A DNA stretch of 64,000 nt from Rhizobacter sp. Root404 (GTDB lineage: Bacteria; Pseudomonadota; Gammaproteobacteria; Burkholderiales; Burkholderiaceae_C). The stretch is from the NCBI RefSeq assembly GCF_001425865.1, contig NZ_LMDS01000007.1, positions 125,156 to 189,155 of the forward strand. Direction: 5' to 3'. A model generated the notes under the pieces. The model ran no database searches and had not been told where the DNA came from. It saw only the letters and a list, made by a program, of their open reading frames with translations. A program made the position numbers and the translations under genes. Shown piece by piece: positions 51,216 through 59,800 of the stretch. Within the stretch, counting starts at the first letter, position 1. Each line of letters begins with the position of its first letter.

Positions 51216-52571
51216 ATGACGACGACCCTGATCCGGCGAACCCGGACGACCCACCCTGTTCTTCCCTCGGTACTGGCCGCGTTGACGCTGGTCGCCTGCG
51301 GCGGCGGCGGCAGCAGCGCCGACAGCGGTCCCACCGCGACCGTCAACGCCGCCGCGCGCACCGGCGAGAAGGCCTACGACCTGGTGCCGCTGGGCCCGAA
51401 CGTCGTCTCGACCTGGCACGCGATCGCGATCGACACGATCAACGTGCCGTCCTCGCCGACCGGCGCGACGCCCGAGGAGCGCGTCGGCGGCCCCGACATC
51501 GCGACCGTGCAGGTCGCGGTCTACGACGCGGTGATCGCGATCGCCGCTACGCATCGCCCGTTCGCGACCACGCCGACCACGCCGGCCGCCGGCGCGTCGG
51601 CGGAGGCCGCGGTCGTCGAGGCCGCCTACCGCGCGCTGAAGGGACTGTTCCCGAGTCGCGGCGACAAGTACGAGGCCGCGCACACCAGCGCGCTCGCCGC
51701 GATCGCCGACGGCGATGCCAAGGCCCGCGGCCTGTCGATCGGCGCCGAGGCGGCTGCCGGCGCGCTGGCGCTGCGCGCGAACGACGGCCGCAGCGTCGCG
51801 CTCGCGCCGTTCGTGCCGGGCACCGCCTCGGGTGACTTCCGCGGCGTCAATCCGGTGAACCGCCAGTGGCCGTTCATCCGGCCCTTCACGTTGCGCAGCG
51901 CCGACCAGTTCCGGCCGGAGCCGCCACCGGCGTTGAGCAGCGACGTGTACACCCGCGACTTCGACGAGTCGAAGGCAATGGGCGGCACCGTGAGCAGCCT
52001 TCGCACCGCCGAGCAGTTGGACCTGGCGCGCTTCCACACCGAATCACCCGCGGTCGCGCCATACCGCAATCAGCGCCGCTTCGCGACCGTCAACGTCTCG
52101 CTGGCCGACAACGCGCGGCTGCTCGCGATCCTGAGCGTCGCCCTCGCCGACGCGACGATCGGCTGCTTCGACGCGAAATACCACTACGGGTTCTGGCGCC
52201 CGACCAGCGCGATCACGCTGGCCGACACCGACGGCAACGCCGCCACCACCGCCGACCCGGCCTGGACACCGGTCGTGCCGACGCCGAACCACCCCGAATA
52301 CCCGGCCGCGCACGGGTGCGTCAGTTCCGCCACCGCCGAGTCGCTGCGCGAGTTCTACGGCACCAAGAAGCTGTCGTTCGACTGGGACAGCACGGTCGCC
52401 TCGGCGGTGCAGAAGACGCGCCACTACGACTCGACCGACGCGTTCCTGCGTGACATCGTCGACGCGCGGGTCTACGGCGGCATGCACTACCGCAACTCGG
52501 GCGAGGCCGGCGTGCAGCTCGGACGCAAGACGGCGCAGTGGGTGATGCGGTATCACTTCGAGGCGAAGTGA
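51216..52571 (+). CDS. Vanadium-haloperoxidase/PAP2-superfamily lipoprotein
   Basis: A 451-residue exported protein; lipobox LTLVAC precedes a CGGGGSS linker, so it is probably membrane-anchored on the periplasmic or outer face. The vanadate/phosphate pocket can be traced: Lys321 and Arg328 in KYHYGFWRP, His366 in HPEYPAAHGC, and Arg418 and His424 in RVYGGMHYRNS. The usual PSGH is PAAH here and the final Asp is missing. It may act as a haloperoxidase or as a phosphatase of the same fold. GGAGG 5 bases before the ATG. Position after the LytTR gene suggests possible control by it. Confidence 0.85.
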   Translation: MTTTLIRRTRTTHPVLPSVLAALTLVACGGGGSSADSGPTATVNAAARTGEKAYDLVPLGPNVVSTWHAIAIDTINVPSSPTGATPEERVGGPDIATVQVAVYDAVIAIAATHRPFATTPTTPAAGASAEAAVVEAAYRALKGLFPSRGDKYEAAHTSALAAIADGDAKARGLSIGAEAAAGALALRANDGRSVALAPFVPGTASGDFRGVNPVNRQWPFIRPFTLRSADQFRPEPPPALSSDVYTRDFDESKAMGGTVSSLRTAEQLDLARFHTESPAVAPYRNQRRFATVNVSLADNARLLAILSVALADATIGCFDAKYHYGFWRPTSAITLADTDGNAATTADPAWTPVVPTPNHPEYPAAHGCVSSATAESLREFYGTKKLSFDWDSTVASAVQKTRHYDSTDAFLRDIVDARVYGGMHYRNSGEAGVQLGRKTAQWVMRYHFEAK

Positions 52572-52587
52572 TCCGCATCCCGTCCGG

Positions 52588-53613
52588 CTACGCCTTCGGG
52601 TATTTCGCGGCCGCCTTGCGCGCGTACTCGTTGGTGTAGATCGCCGCCAGGTCGATCTTGGCGCCGGCGATCTCCGGGTCGATGCTGGCCAGCGCGCGGC
52701 GCGCGGTCTCGGCACCGGCCTCGGGGAACAAGCCATCGGCCGACAACGCGCCCTTCGCGGCGAGGAACGCGTCGACATACACCGCGCGGTCGCCGAGCAG
52801 GTAGCTCTCGGGCACGGCCTTGATGATGTCGCCGGCGCCGGCCTGATGGATCCAGCGGTCGGCGCGCACGATGGCGTTCGCGATGGCTTGCGCGGTGGCC
52901 GGGTTCTTGTCGAGGAAGCTCTGCGGCGCGTACATGCAACCGGCCGGCATCGGCCCGCCGAACACCCGGTCGGCCTCGGCGACGACGCGGGTGTCGGAGA
53001 CGATCTTCAGGTCGCCGGAGCGGGCCAGCAGCGTGATCACCGGGTCGAGGTTGCTGATCGCGTCGATCTGCCCGGCGCGCATCGCCGCGACTGCGCCGTT
53101 GCCGGCGCCGACGCCGACGATCGCCACGTCGCCCGGCTTCAAACCCGCCTTGCCGAGCACGAAGTTCGCGAGCACGTTGGTCGACGACCCGGGCGCGGTG
53201 ACGCCGAGCTTCTTGCCCTTCAATTCGGCGACGCTCTTGAAGCCCGGCATGGTCTTCGGGTTGATGCCGAGCACGATCTGCGGCGCGCGGCCCTGCAGCA
53301 CGAACGCGCGCAGCCGCTGGCCCTTCACCTGCATGTTGATCGTGTGCTCGAACGCGCCGGAGACCACGTCGGCGCTGCCGCCGATCATCGCCTGCAGCGC
53401 GCGCGAGCCGCCGGCGAAGTCGGCGATGGTCACGTCCAGCCCCTCCTGCTTGAAATAGCCGAGGCTCTCGGCGATCGTCAGCGGCAGGTAATAGAGCAAG
53501 TTCTTGCCGCCCACGGCGATCGTGATCTTGGACTTCTCGAGGTTCTGGGCGCGCACGAGCGACGGCAGCGCAATCATCGCGCTGGCGGCCGCCACGAAAC
53601 TTCGGCGTTGCAT
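52588..53613 (-). CDS. NMT1/SsuA-type ABC transporter solute-binding protein, Tat-type signal
   Basis: A 341-residue periplasmic binding protein. MQRRSFVAAASAMIALPSLV is a twin-arginine-like signal. ITIAVGGKNLLYYLPLTIAE, LDVTIADFAGGSRALQAMIG and GVTAPGSSTNVLANF are typical of the nitrate/sulfonate/thiamine-precursor family. The ATG at 53613 has GGAGA about 9 bases upstream; an in-frame ATG at 53628 (MENPP) is possible. It lies some 4.7 kb from a matching ATPase and permease without its own binding protein, the likely partners. Ligand unknown. Confidence 0.88.
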   Translation of the reverse strand: MQRRSFVAAASAMIALPSLVRAQNLEKSKITIAVGGKNLLYYLPLTIAESLGYFKQEGLDVTIADFAGGSRALQAMIGGSADVVSGAFEHTINMQVKGQRLRAFVLQGRAPQIVLGINPKTMPGFKSVAELKGKKLGVTAPGSSTNVLANFVLGKAGLKPGDVAIVGVGAGNGAVAAMRAGQIDAISNLDPVITLLARSGDLKIVSDTRVVAEADRVFGGPMPAGCMYAPQSFLDKNPATAQAIANAIVRADRWIHQAGAGDIIKAVPESYLLGDRAVYVDAFLAAKGALSADGLFPEAGAETARRALASIDPEIAGAKIDLAAIYTNEYARKAAAKYPKA

Positions 53614-53728
53614 CGGTGGGTTCTCCATGGTTTGAAGGGTCGAATCTAGCCGCGGCGACCGCATCGCAACAGCGGGGAAACGCACCCCGTCCGACGCCGC
53701 ACGGGCGCGGCCCGTAGAATGAATTTCA

Positions 53729-55060
53729 ATGAAGTCGCTGTCCGTGTGGTCGATCCTCGCGCTGCTCTGCACGTTCGGCTTCGGCACCGGTGCGGCCGCC
53801 CAGCAGGCCGCGGCGCCCAGCGCGGCGGCCTCGGCGCCGATCTCGCTGTCGGCACGCAAGGTCTACGAGCAGGCCCGCTCGCAGCTGGTGCAGATCCGCA
53901 CCGTGCTGAAGGGGCGCGCGAGTCAGACCTCTGTCGGCTCGGGCTTTCTGGTCTCGGGCGAGGGCCACATCGTCACCAACTTCCACGTCGTCGCAGAGGC
54001 GGCGCTCAAGCCCGAGCACCACGACCTGGTCTACGTCACCGCCGACGGCCGCGAGGCGCCGCTGGCGATCCTGCAACTCGACGTGCTGCACGACCTGGCG
54101 CTGCTGAAGACCGCCGACCCCGGCAAGCCGGCCGCGCCGTTCGACGCACTCGCGTTCCGTCCCGACGCGCAGCCGCTGTCGCAGGGCGAGCGCATCTACT
54201 CGCTCGGCAACCCGCTCGACGTGGGTTTCGCGGTCACCGAGGGCACCTACAACGGGCTGGTGCGGCGCAGCTTCTATCCGCAGATCTTCTTCGGCGGTGC
54301 GCTCAGCGGCGGCATGAGCGGCGGGCCGGCGCTCGACGAACAGGGGCGCGTGATCGGCATCAACGTGGCGCGGCGCGTCGACGGCGAGCAGGTCAGCTTC
54401 CTGGTGCCGGCGAGCTTCGCGGCCGCGCTGCTGGCGCGCGGGCGCGAGGCCGTGCCGATCAAGACCGCCGCGTACGGCCTCGTGACCGACCAGTTGATGC
54501 AGCACCAGGCGCTGCTGACCGAGCGCTTCATCGCGCAGGGCTGGAAGCCGATGACCCACCCGCGCTACAAGGTGCCGGTGCCGATCGACCAGTTCATGCG
54601 CTGCTGGGGCAGCAGCGAGCCATCGCGCACCGGTGGCCTCGACCTGGAACGCTCCGACTGCGTGATGGACACGCGCATCTTCGTCGGGGACTACACGACC
54701 GGCGCGATCGGCGTGCGCCACGAGAGCTACGACGGCAGCAAGCTCGGCACGCTGCGCTTCGCGGCGCGCTACGCCGCGAGCTTTCGCAACGAGAGCTTCA
54801 CGCGGCTGCGCGCGGAACACCAGACCAAGCCGCAGTGCCACGAGGACTATCTCGACCGGGGCGGGCTGCCGCTGCGTGCGGTCGTCTGCCTGCGTGCGTA
54901 CAAGAAGTTGCCGGGGCTGTACGACCTGGCCGTGCTCGTGGCCACGCTCGACCAGGCGCAGGCTGGCGTCCAGGGTCGCTTCGATGCACAGGGGCTGAGC
55001 TTCGCGAACGCGCAGCGGCTCGCGAAGTACTACCTCGAGGCGTACCAATGGGTGAAGTAG
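53729..55060 (+). CDS. Secreted trypsin-like serine protease (S1C/HtrA-like)
   Basis: A 443-residue exported protease. Signal peptide 1-24 (WSILALLCTFGFGTGAAA). Catalytic triad His86 (VTNFHVV), Asp122 (VLHDLALLK) and Ser197 (LSGGMSGGPAL). There is no PDZ domain; instead, residues 245-443 form an unassigned C-terminal domain with Cys pairs (MRCWGS, SDCVMD, PQCHED, VVCLRA). TAGAAT ends 8 bases before the ATG, suggesting a leaderless message. The FHA membrane protein gene overlaps its end by 13 bases, so they probably work together. Confidence 0.9.
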   Translation: MKSLSVWSILALLCTFGFGTGAAAQQAAAPSAAASAPISLSARKVYEQARSQLVQIRTVLKGRASQTSVGSGFLVSGEGHIVTNFHVVAEAALKPEHHDLVYVTADGREAPLAILQLDVLHDLALLKTADPGKPAAPFDALAFRPDAQPLSQGERIYSLGNPLDVGFAVTEGTYNGLVRRSFYPQIFFGGALSGGMSGGPALDEQGRVIGINVARRVDGEQVSFLVPASFAAALLARGREAVPIKTAAYGLVTDQLMQHQALLTERFIAQGWKPMTHPRYKVPVPIDQFMRCWGSSEPSRTGGLDLERSDCVMDTRIFVGDYTTGAIGVRHESYDGSKLGTLRFAARYAASFRNESFTRLRAEHQTKPQCHEDYLDRGGLPLRAVVCLRAYKKLPGLYDLAVLVATLDQAQAGVQGRFDAQGLSFANAQRLAKYYLEAYQWVK

Positions 55061-56061
55061 GCCCAGCCACGCTGGCCGTGGTCGACGTGCTCGACCGCGA
55101 CGGCCACCCGCGCCAGACCTTCACGGTGCACGCCTGGCCGCTGCGCATCGGCCGCGCGCTCGACAACGACATCGTGCTGGGCGACGCGCACGTCGCGCCG
55201 CACCACCTGAGCATCGTGCCGGACACCGCCGGCCTGGCGCTGGAGGTCGCCGACACGCGCAACGGCGTCGCGCTCGGTCGCCGGCGTCTGGCCCGTAGCG
55301 AGCGCGCCGCGCTCGCGACCGACGGTGCGCCGATCGAGCTGATGCTGGGTCGCACGCCGTTGCGCCTGCGCCTGCCGGGTCAGGTGGTGGCGCCCGAGGT
55401 CGCGCTGGCGCCGGAGGGGTCGCTGAATCGGCGCGTCGGCAGCCTGCTGCTGGCCGCCTTGCTCTTGATCGGCGGCACGCTGTTCGCGACCTACCTCGAC
55501 ACCGATCCCGACGGCTTGGCGCGTGCCGCCGGCAGCGCGCTGCTCGCCGGCCTGCTCGGCGCGGCGGTGTGGTGCAGTTCCTGGGCGCTGCTGTCCAAGA
55601 CCTTCACGCGCCAGGCCCGCTTCGGCTGGCATCTGCGCGTGTTCCTGTATGCCAGCCTCGCCTTGCTGGCCGTCTCCGTGGTGCCGGCGCTGCTCGCGTT
55701 CGCGTTCTCGTGGCCGTGGCTGACCGATTTCGATTTCGTCGGCTCGATCGTCGTGATCGCCACCGCGCTGTACTTCCACTTGCTCGCGGTCGAGCAGACG
55801 AAGCACCGCATGCTCAAATGGGCCGCGGTGACCTGCGCGGTCGTCGGCGTGGCGGTCGCGTTCTGGTTCAACGTGCAGCGCACCGACCAGTTCGGCGACG
55901 AGCTCTACATGAGCCACCTGTTCCCCCCCGCATTGCGGCTGGCTCGCCCGGTGCCGGTCGAGACCTTCGTCGACGGCCTCGCGACACTGCAAACCCAGCT
56001 CGACAAGAAGGCCAAGGAACCGGCGCGCGGCGATGACGGCCCGCGTGCCGACGACGAGTAA
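55048..56061 (+). CDS. FHA-domain membrane protein
   Basis: A 337-residue protein with an N-terminal FHA domain (about 10-110: LRIGRALDNDIVLGDAHVAP, HHLSI) and four or so membrane segments (about 131-150, 160-180, 195-222, 228-248, 255-272) followed by a short C-terminal tail. FHA domains bind phosphothreonine, so this may link protein phosphorylation to the envelope. The ATG overlaps the protease stop by 13 bases. Five bases of its message resemble no ribosome site, so coupling is likely. Confidence 0.88.
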   Translation: MGEVGPATLAVVDVLDRDGHPRQTFTVHAWPLRIGRALDNDIVLGDAHVAPHHLSIVPDTAGLALEVADTRNGVALGRRRLARSERAALATDGAPIELMLGRTPLRLRLPGQVVAPEVALAPEGSLNRRVGSLLLAALLLIGGTLFATYLDTDPDGLARAAGSALLAGLLGAAVWCSSWALLSKTFTRQARFGWHLRVFLYASLALLAVSVVPALLAFAFSWPWLTDFDFVGSIVVIATALYFHLLAVEQTKHRMLKWAAVTCAVVGVAVAFWFNVQRTDQFGDELYMSHLFPPALRLARPVPVETFVDGLATLQTQLDKKAKEPARGDDGPRADDE

Positions 56062-56093
56062 CCGTCCACCCCCCAAGAACACCAGGAGACCCC

Positions 56094-56861
56094 ATGACCA
56101 CGACTTCCCCATCCGCCCCCCGCACCGTTCTCGTGACCGGCGGCGGGCGCGGCATCGGCGCCGCGACGAGCTGGCTCGCCGCCCAGCGCGGCTGGGCCGT
56201 GGCGGTGAACTACACCCACGGCACGGCCGCCGCGCAAGGGATGGTCGCGCGCATCCGTGACGCCGGCGGCACGGCGCTGGCCGTGCAGGCCGACGTCGCC
56301 GACGAGGCGCAGGTGCTCGCGATGTTCGCGGCGATCGACGCCGAACTGCCGCCCCTGGGCGCGCTCGTCAACAACGCCGGCGTCGTCGACCTGCAGACCC
56401 GCATCGACGCCATCACGATGGAGCGCCTGCAGCGCATGTTCTCGATCAACGTGTTCGGCAGCTTCATCTGCGCGCGCGAGGCGATCAAGCGGATGTCGAC
56501 CACGCACGGCGGCAGCGGCGGCAGCATCGTCAACCTGTCGTCCGCGGCGGCTCGCCTCGGCGCGCCGGGGCAGTACGTCGACTACGCCGCGGCCAAGGGC
56601 GCGATCGACGTGTTCACGATGGGCCTGGCCAAGGAAGTCGCGACCGAAGGCATCCGCGTCAACGCGGTCCGGCCGGGCCTGATCGAGACCGAGATCCACG
56701 CTTCCGGCGGCACGCCCGACCGCGCCAAGCAGATGGCGCCGATGGTGCCGATGCAGCGCACCGGCAGCGCCGAGGAGGTCGCCGAGGCGATCGTCTGGCT
56801 GATGTCCGACGCGTCGAGCTACACCACCGGCAGCGTGCTCGACGTGACCGGCGGACGCTGA
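56094..56861 (+). CDS. SDR family oxidoreductase
   Basis: A 255-residue classical short-chain dehydrogenase: cofactor loop TGGGRGIG (15-22), NNAG, catalytic Ser in NLSSAAARLG, and YxxxK as YVDYAAAK. The GGGRGIGAATS start and VNYT loop favour NADP(H). Resembles glucose/ribitol dehydrogenase or 3-oxoacyl reductases; substrate unknown. AGGAGA 5 bases before the ATG. It is convergent with the giant CHAT gene, 4 bases apart. Confidence 0.92.
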   Translation: MTTTSPSAPRTVLVTGGGRGIGAATSWLAAQRGWAVAVNYTHGTAAAQGMVARIRDAGGTALAVQADVADEAQVLAMFAAIDAELPPLGALVNNAGVVDLQTRIDAITMERLQRMFSINVFGSFICAREAIKRMSTTHGGSGGSIVNLSSAAARLGAPGQYVDYAAAKGAIDVFTMGLAKEVATEGIRVNAVRPGLIETEIHASGGTPDRAKQMAPMVPMQRTGSAEEVAEAIVWLMSDASSYTTGSVLDVTGGR

Positions 56862-56865
56862 ACGA

Positions 56866-59800
56866 TCAGCGCGCGCGCCGCGGGCGCTTGGCGGGCGCCG
56901 CCGCCTTCTTGCGAGCGGGCGTCGCCACAGGCGATTTCTTCGCGGGCGCCCTCGGCACGGCTGTTTTCTTGACGCCGGGCTTCTTCGCCGCCGGCGCGGG
57001 CGCGGCCGGCCCATGGGCCGTTGCCGCATGCGGCCGATCCCGCCGCGGCGCGCGGCCGGGCTGGACGCGCTGCACCAGGTCGAGCAGCCGGGTCGCGGTG
57101 CGCGCCAGCGCCTCGTCGCCGAAGCGCAGCACCGAGAGTGCATCGCACAGCCGCGACATCAGCTCCATCTGCGACACCATCGCCTCGATCTGCGATGGCT
57201 TGACGGTGATGTTCAGCATCGCGTCGGCATATGCGCGTGCGACCTCCTCGAACACCGCGCGGCCGGCCTCGCCGGACTGGCTGAACTGGCCGTCGAGCAC
57301 GCGTTCGATCAGCAGCGCCTCCGGCTGCGTGACCGCGTCCCACAGGTTCGGCGTGGTGTTGAAGCCTTGCTCGGCGGCACGCCGGCACTGCTGCGCCAGT
57401 TCGACCGCGGCGCCGAGGTTGTCCGGGCTCGCCCAATCGGTCAATGCGTCCAGCGCCAGCCGGTTCAGCGCGTGGTACGGGCTGAAGCCGTCGCTGCCCG
57501 GGCTGCCCTCGCCGCTCTGGTAGGCGGCGATGGCGCGCAGCAGGCAGTCCTCCATCGCATGGCGCACGGCGTCCTTCGCGGCCTCGTCCAGACTCCCTGC
57601 GAGCAGCCGGCGCGCATGGTACGTGGCCTTGTGCTTCAGCGCGCTGCCGCGCAGCGCGGCGCGCTCGCGGTGCGGCGCCAGCGCCGGTGCGCGCACGGCG
57701 TCGGAAGCGCCGGCCCCCTGCGCAGCCTCGGCCGCCTGCTCGGCGTTGCGCACCACCGCATCGAGGCCGTCGAGGCGCTCCAGCGCCACGTCCATCAAAC
57801 GCGCCGCTTCATGCGCGCCCGGTTCACCGGCGCGTCCGGGCACGATCTCGGCCTCGGCGCGCTGCTCGCCGAGCTTGATCTCGACGTTGGCAAGCTTCTC
57901 GATGTCCTGGATCGGCACCAGGCCGGTCGTGTCGACAGCCTGCACCGCGCGCAGCAGGCACTCGCGCGCCAGCTCGTACTGGCCGAGTTCGAACCAGGTG
58001 CGGCCGAGCGCCGACTGCAACTGCGGCAAGTACTGCCAGCTTGGCGGGCAGCGCTCGCGCAGCAGCACGTCGATCGCGGTGGCCTGGCTGCGGCGTTCGG
58101 CGTCGGAGAGCTTGTCGCGGCGACGGGACAGGTCGGCGCGGCGGCGCGCCAACTCGTCGAGCAGTTCCTCCGGCGAGACGACGGGATCGCCGCCGGCGCC
58201 GGCCGGCGTGTCGGCGGCACGCGGCTCGGCCAGCCAGCTCGGCTCGCCGTAGGCCTGGAACGCGCCCCAGGTGATGTCCTCGGGGTGTTCGCGCCAGACG
58301 GCCTCGCGCGCCTTGAACACGGCCTCGCCGAACGGCAGCCGGTCGAGCAGCAGGCGCTCGTAGAAGCTCTGGCCGAAGAAACGCGCCGAGTCGTCGTTGA
58401 CGGCCCAGCCGGCGACGATCACGCAGCGCACCCCGATCTCGATCAGCTCGCGCGCGACGCTGGCCGCGAGCCGGTTGCCGCGGCCGCCGCCGCTGTCGAT
58501 CTGGCCGAGGTGGCAGCAGTTCAGGAACACGAGATCGGGGACCGTCTCCATCGCCGCGATCTCGGCGGCGGTGATCAGCAGCCCGCCCGACAGCAGCACG
58601 CCGCTGCGGCGGCGACCGTCGACATGCGGCAGGTCGAACACGCCGTGCGCCGAGATGTGCAGGATGCGCCACGGCTGCGCGAACAGCTTGGTCAGCACGC
58701 GCGCAGCCAGCTGGTCGGGGCCGATGGCGGTCTCGACCTGGTAGCCCATGCTCGCGAGCACGCCGCCGACGGCCTCGGCCTCGGCCTGCGCGCCGGCCAG
58801 CGGCGGCGGGGCCTGCGTCGGCCGGCCTTCGAACAGCGGGAACGCGTCGGTGAAGCCGGCGACCGACGGGTTGCCGATCACTAGCGCGCGGCGCTCGATG
58901 CCCTGCCGCACCTGGTTGCGGAAGGTACCGGTGGTCAGCTGGCGAACGACCGCGGTGCGCAGCGCGAGCGGGCGCTTGTCGTCGTCGGCGCGGCCGCTCT
59001 CGTCGGCCAGCATCAGCTCCCAGGGCAGGTTGGCAGTGCAGCCGTCGACGACGAGCACGACGCGCGCGAGCTGACGCGCCGCGTCCTTGAAGTCGTGCGG
59101 CACCATCAGCTGGAACAGCATGCGACCGAAGTCCTCGTTCCAGGTCGGGTTGTGGATCTGCTCGGCGACCAGCTGCTCGATCAGCCCGGGCTGGCGCTGC
59201 AGCGCGATCGACTCCGAGCGCGCGCGCTGGCCCACGTACGTGAAGCGCAGCCGGTCGGCAATCGGCGCCGGCATCCGCGCCAGCAGCGGCGGCGGCGCGC
59301 CCCGCGGCGGCTGGACATCCTGCTCGCCCTGGTCCGCGTCGGCAATGATCAGGCGCGGCCAGTAGCTCGAGCTGCGCTCGTCGGACAGGCGCAGCCGCAT
59401 GCCCTCGCCTTGGGTGAGCTCGCTGCGGCACACGAGCATCGCGCCGTGCTTGGTGGCGAGCGTCGCGAGTTGCGGCGCGAGCTTGCGCAGCGCGTAGACG
59501 GCGCTGATCGCCGTGTCGATGTAGAGCTCGACGATGTCGAGCCGGTCGATGTGAATCGCCAGCCCCGTGGTCTCGAAGAACTTGGCGTTGGCCTGCATCA
59601 CGCCACGCACCAGCGCCTCGACCGATGCGGCGACGGTCAGGTTGGCCGACGAGTTGAAGCCGATCAGCAGCGTGGCGAGCGGCACCTTGCGCGGCGCGTT
59701 GCCGAGCACGTCGATCACCTGCAGCAGGTAGCGCAGCGCGCCGGTGCGCACCGCGTCGGTCAGGTCGAGCGGGCTCAGTGCCCGGTCGTACGAGCCGAGG

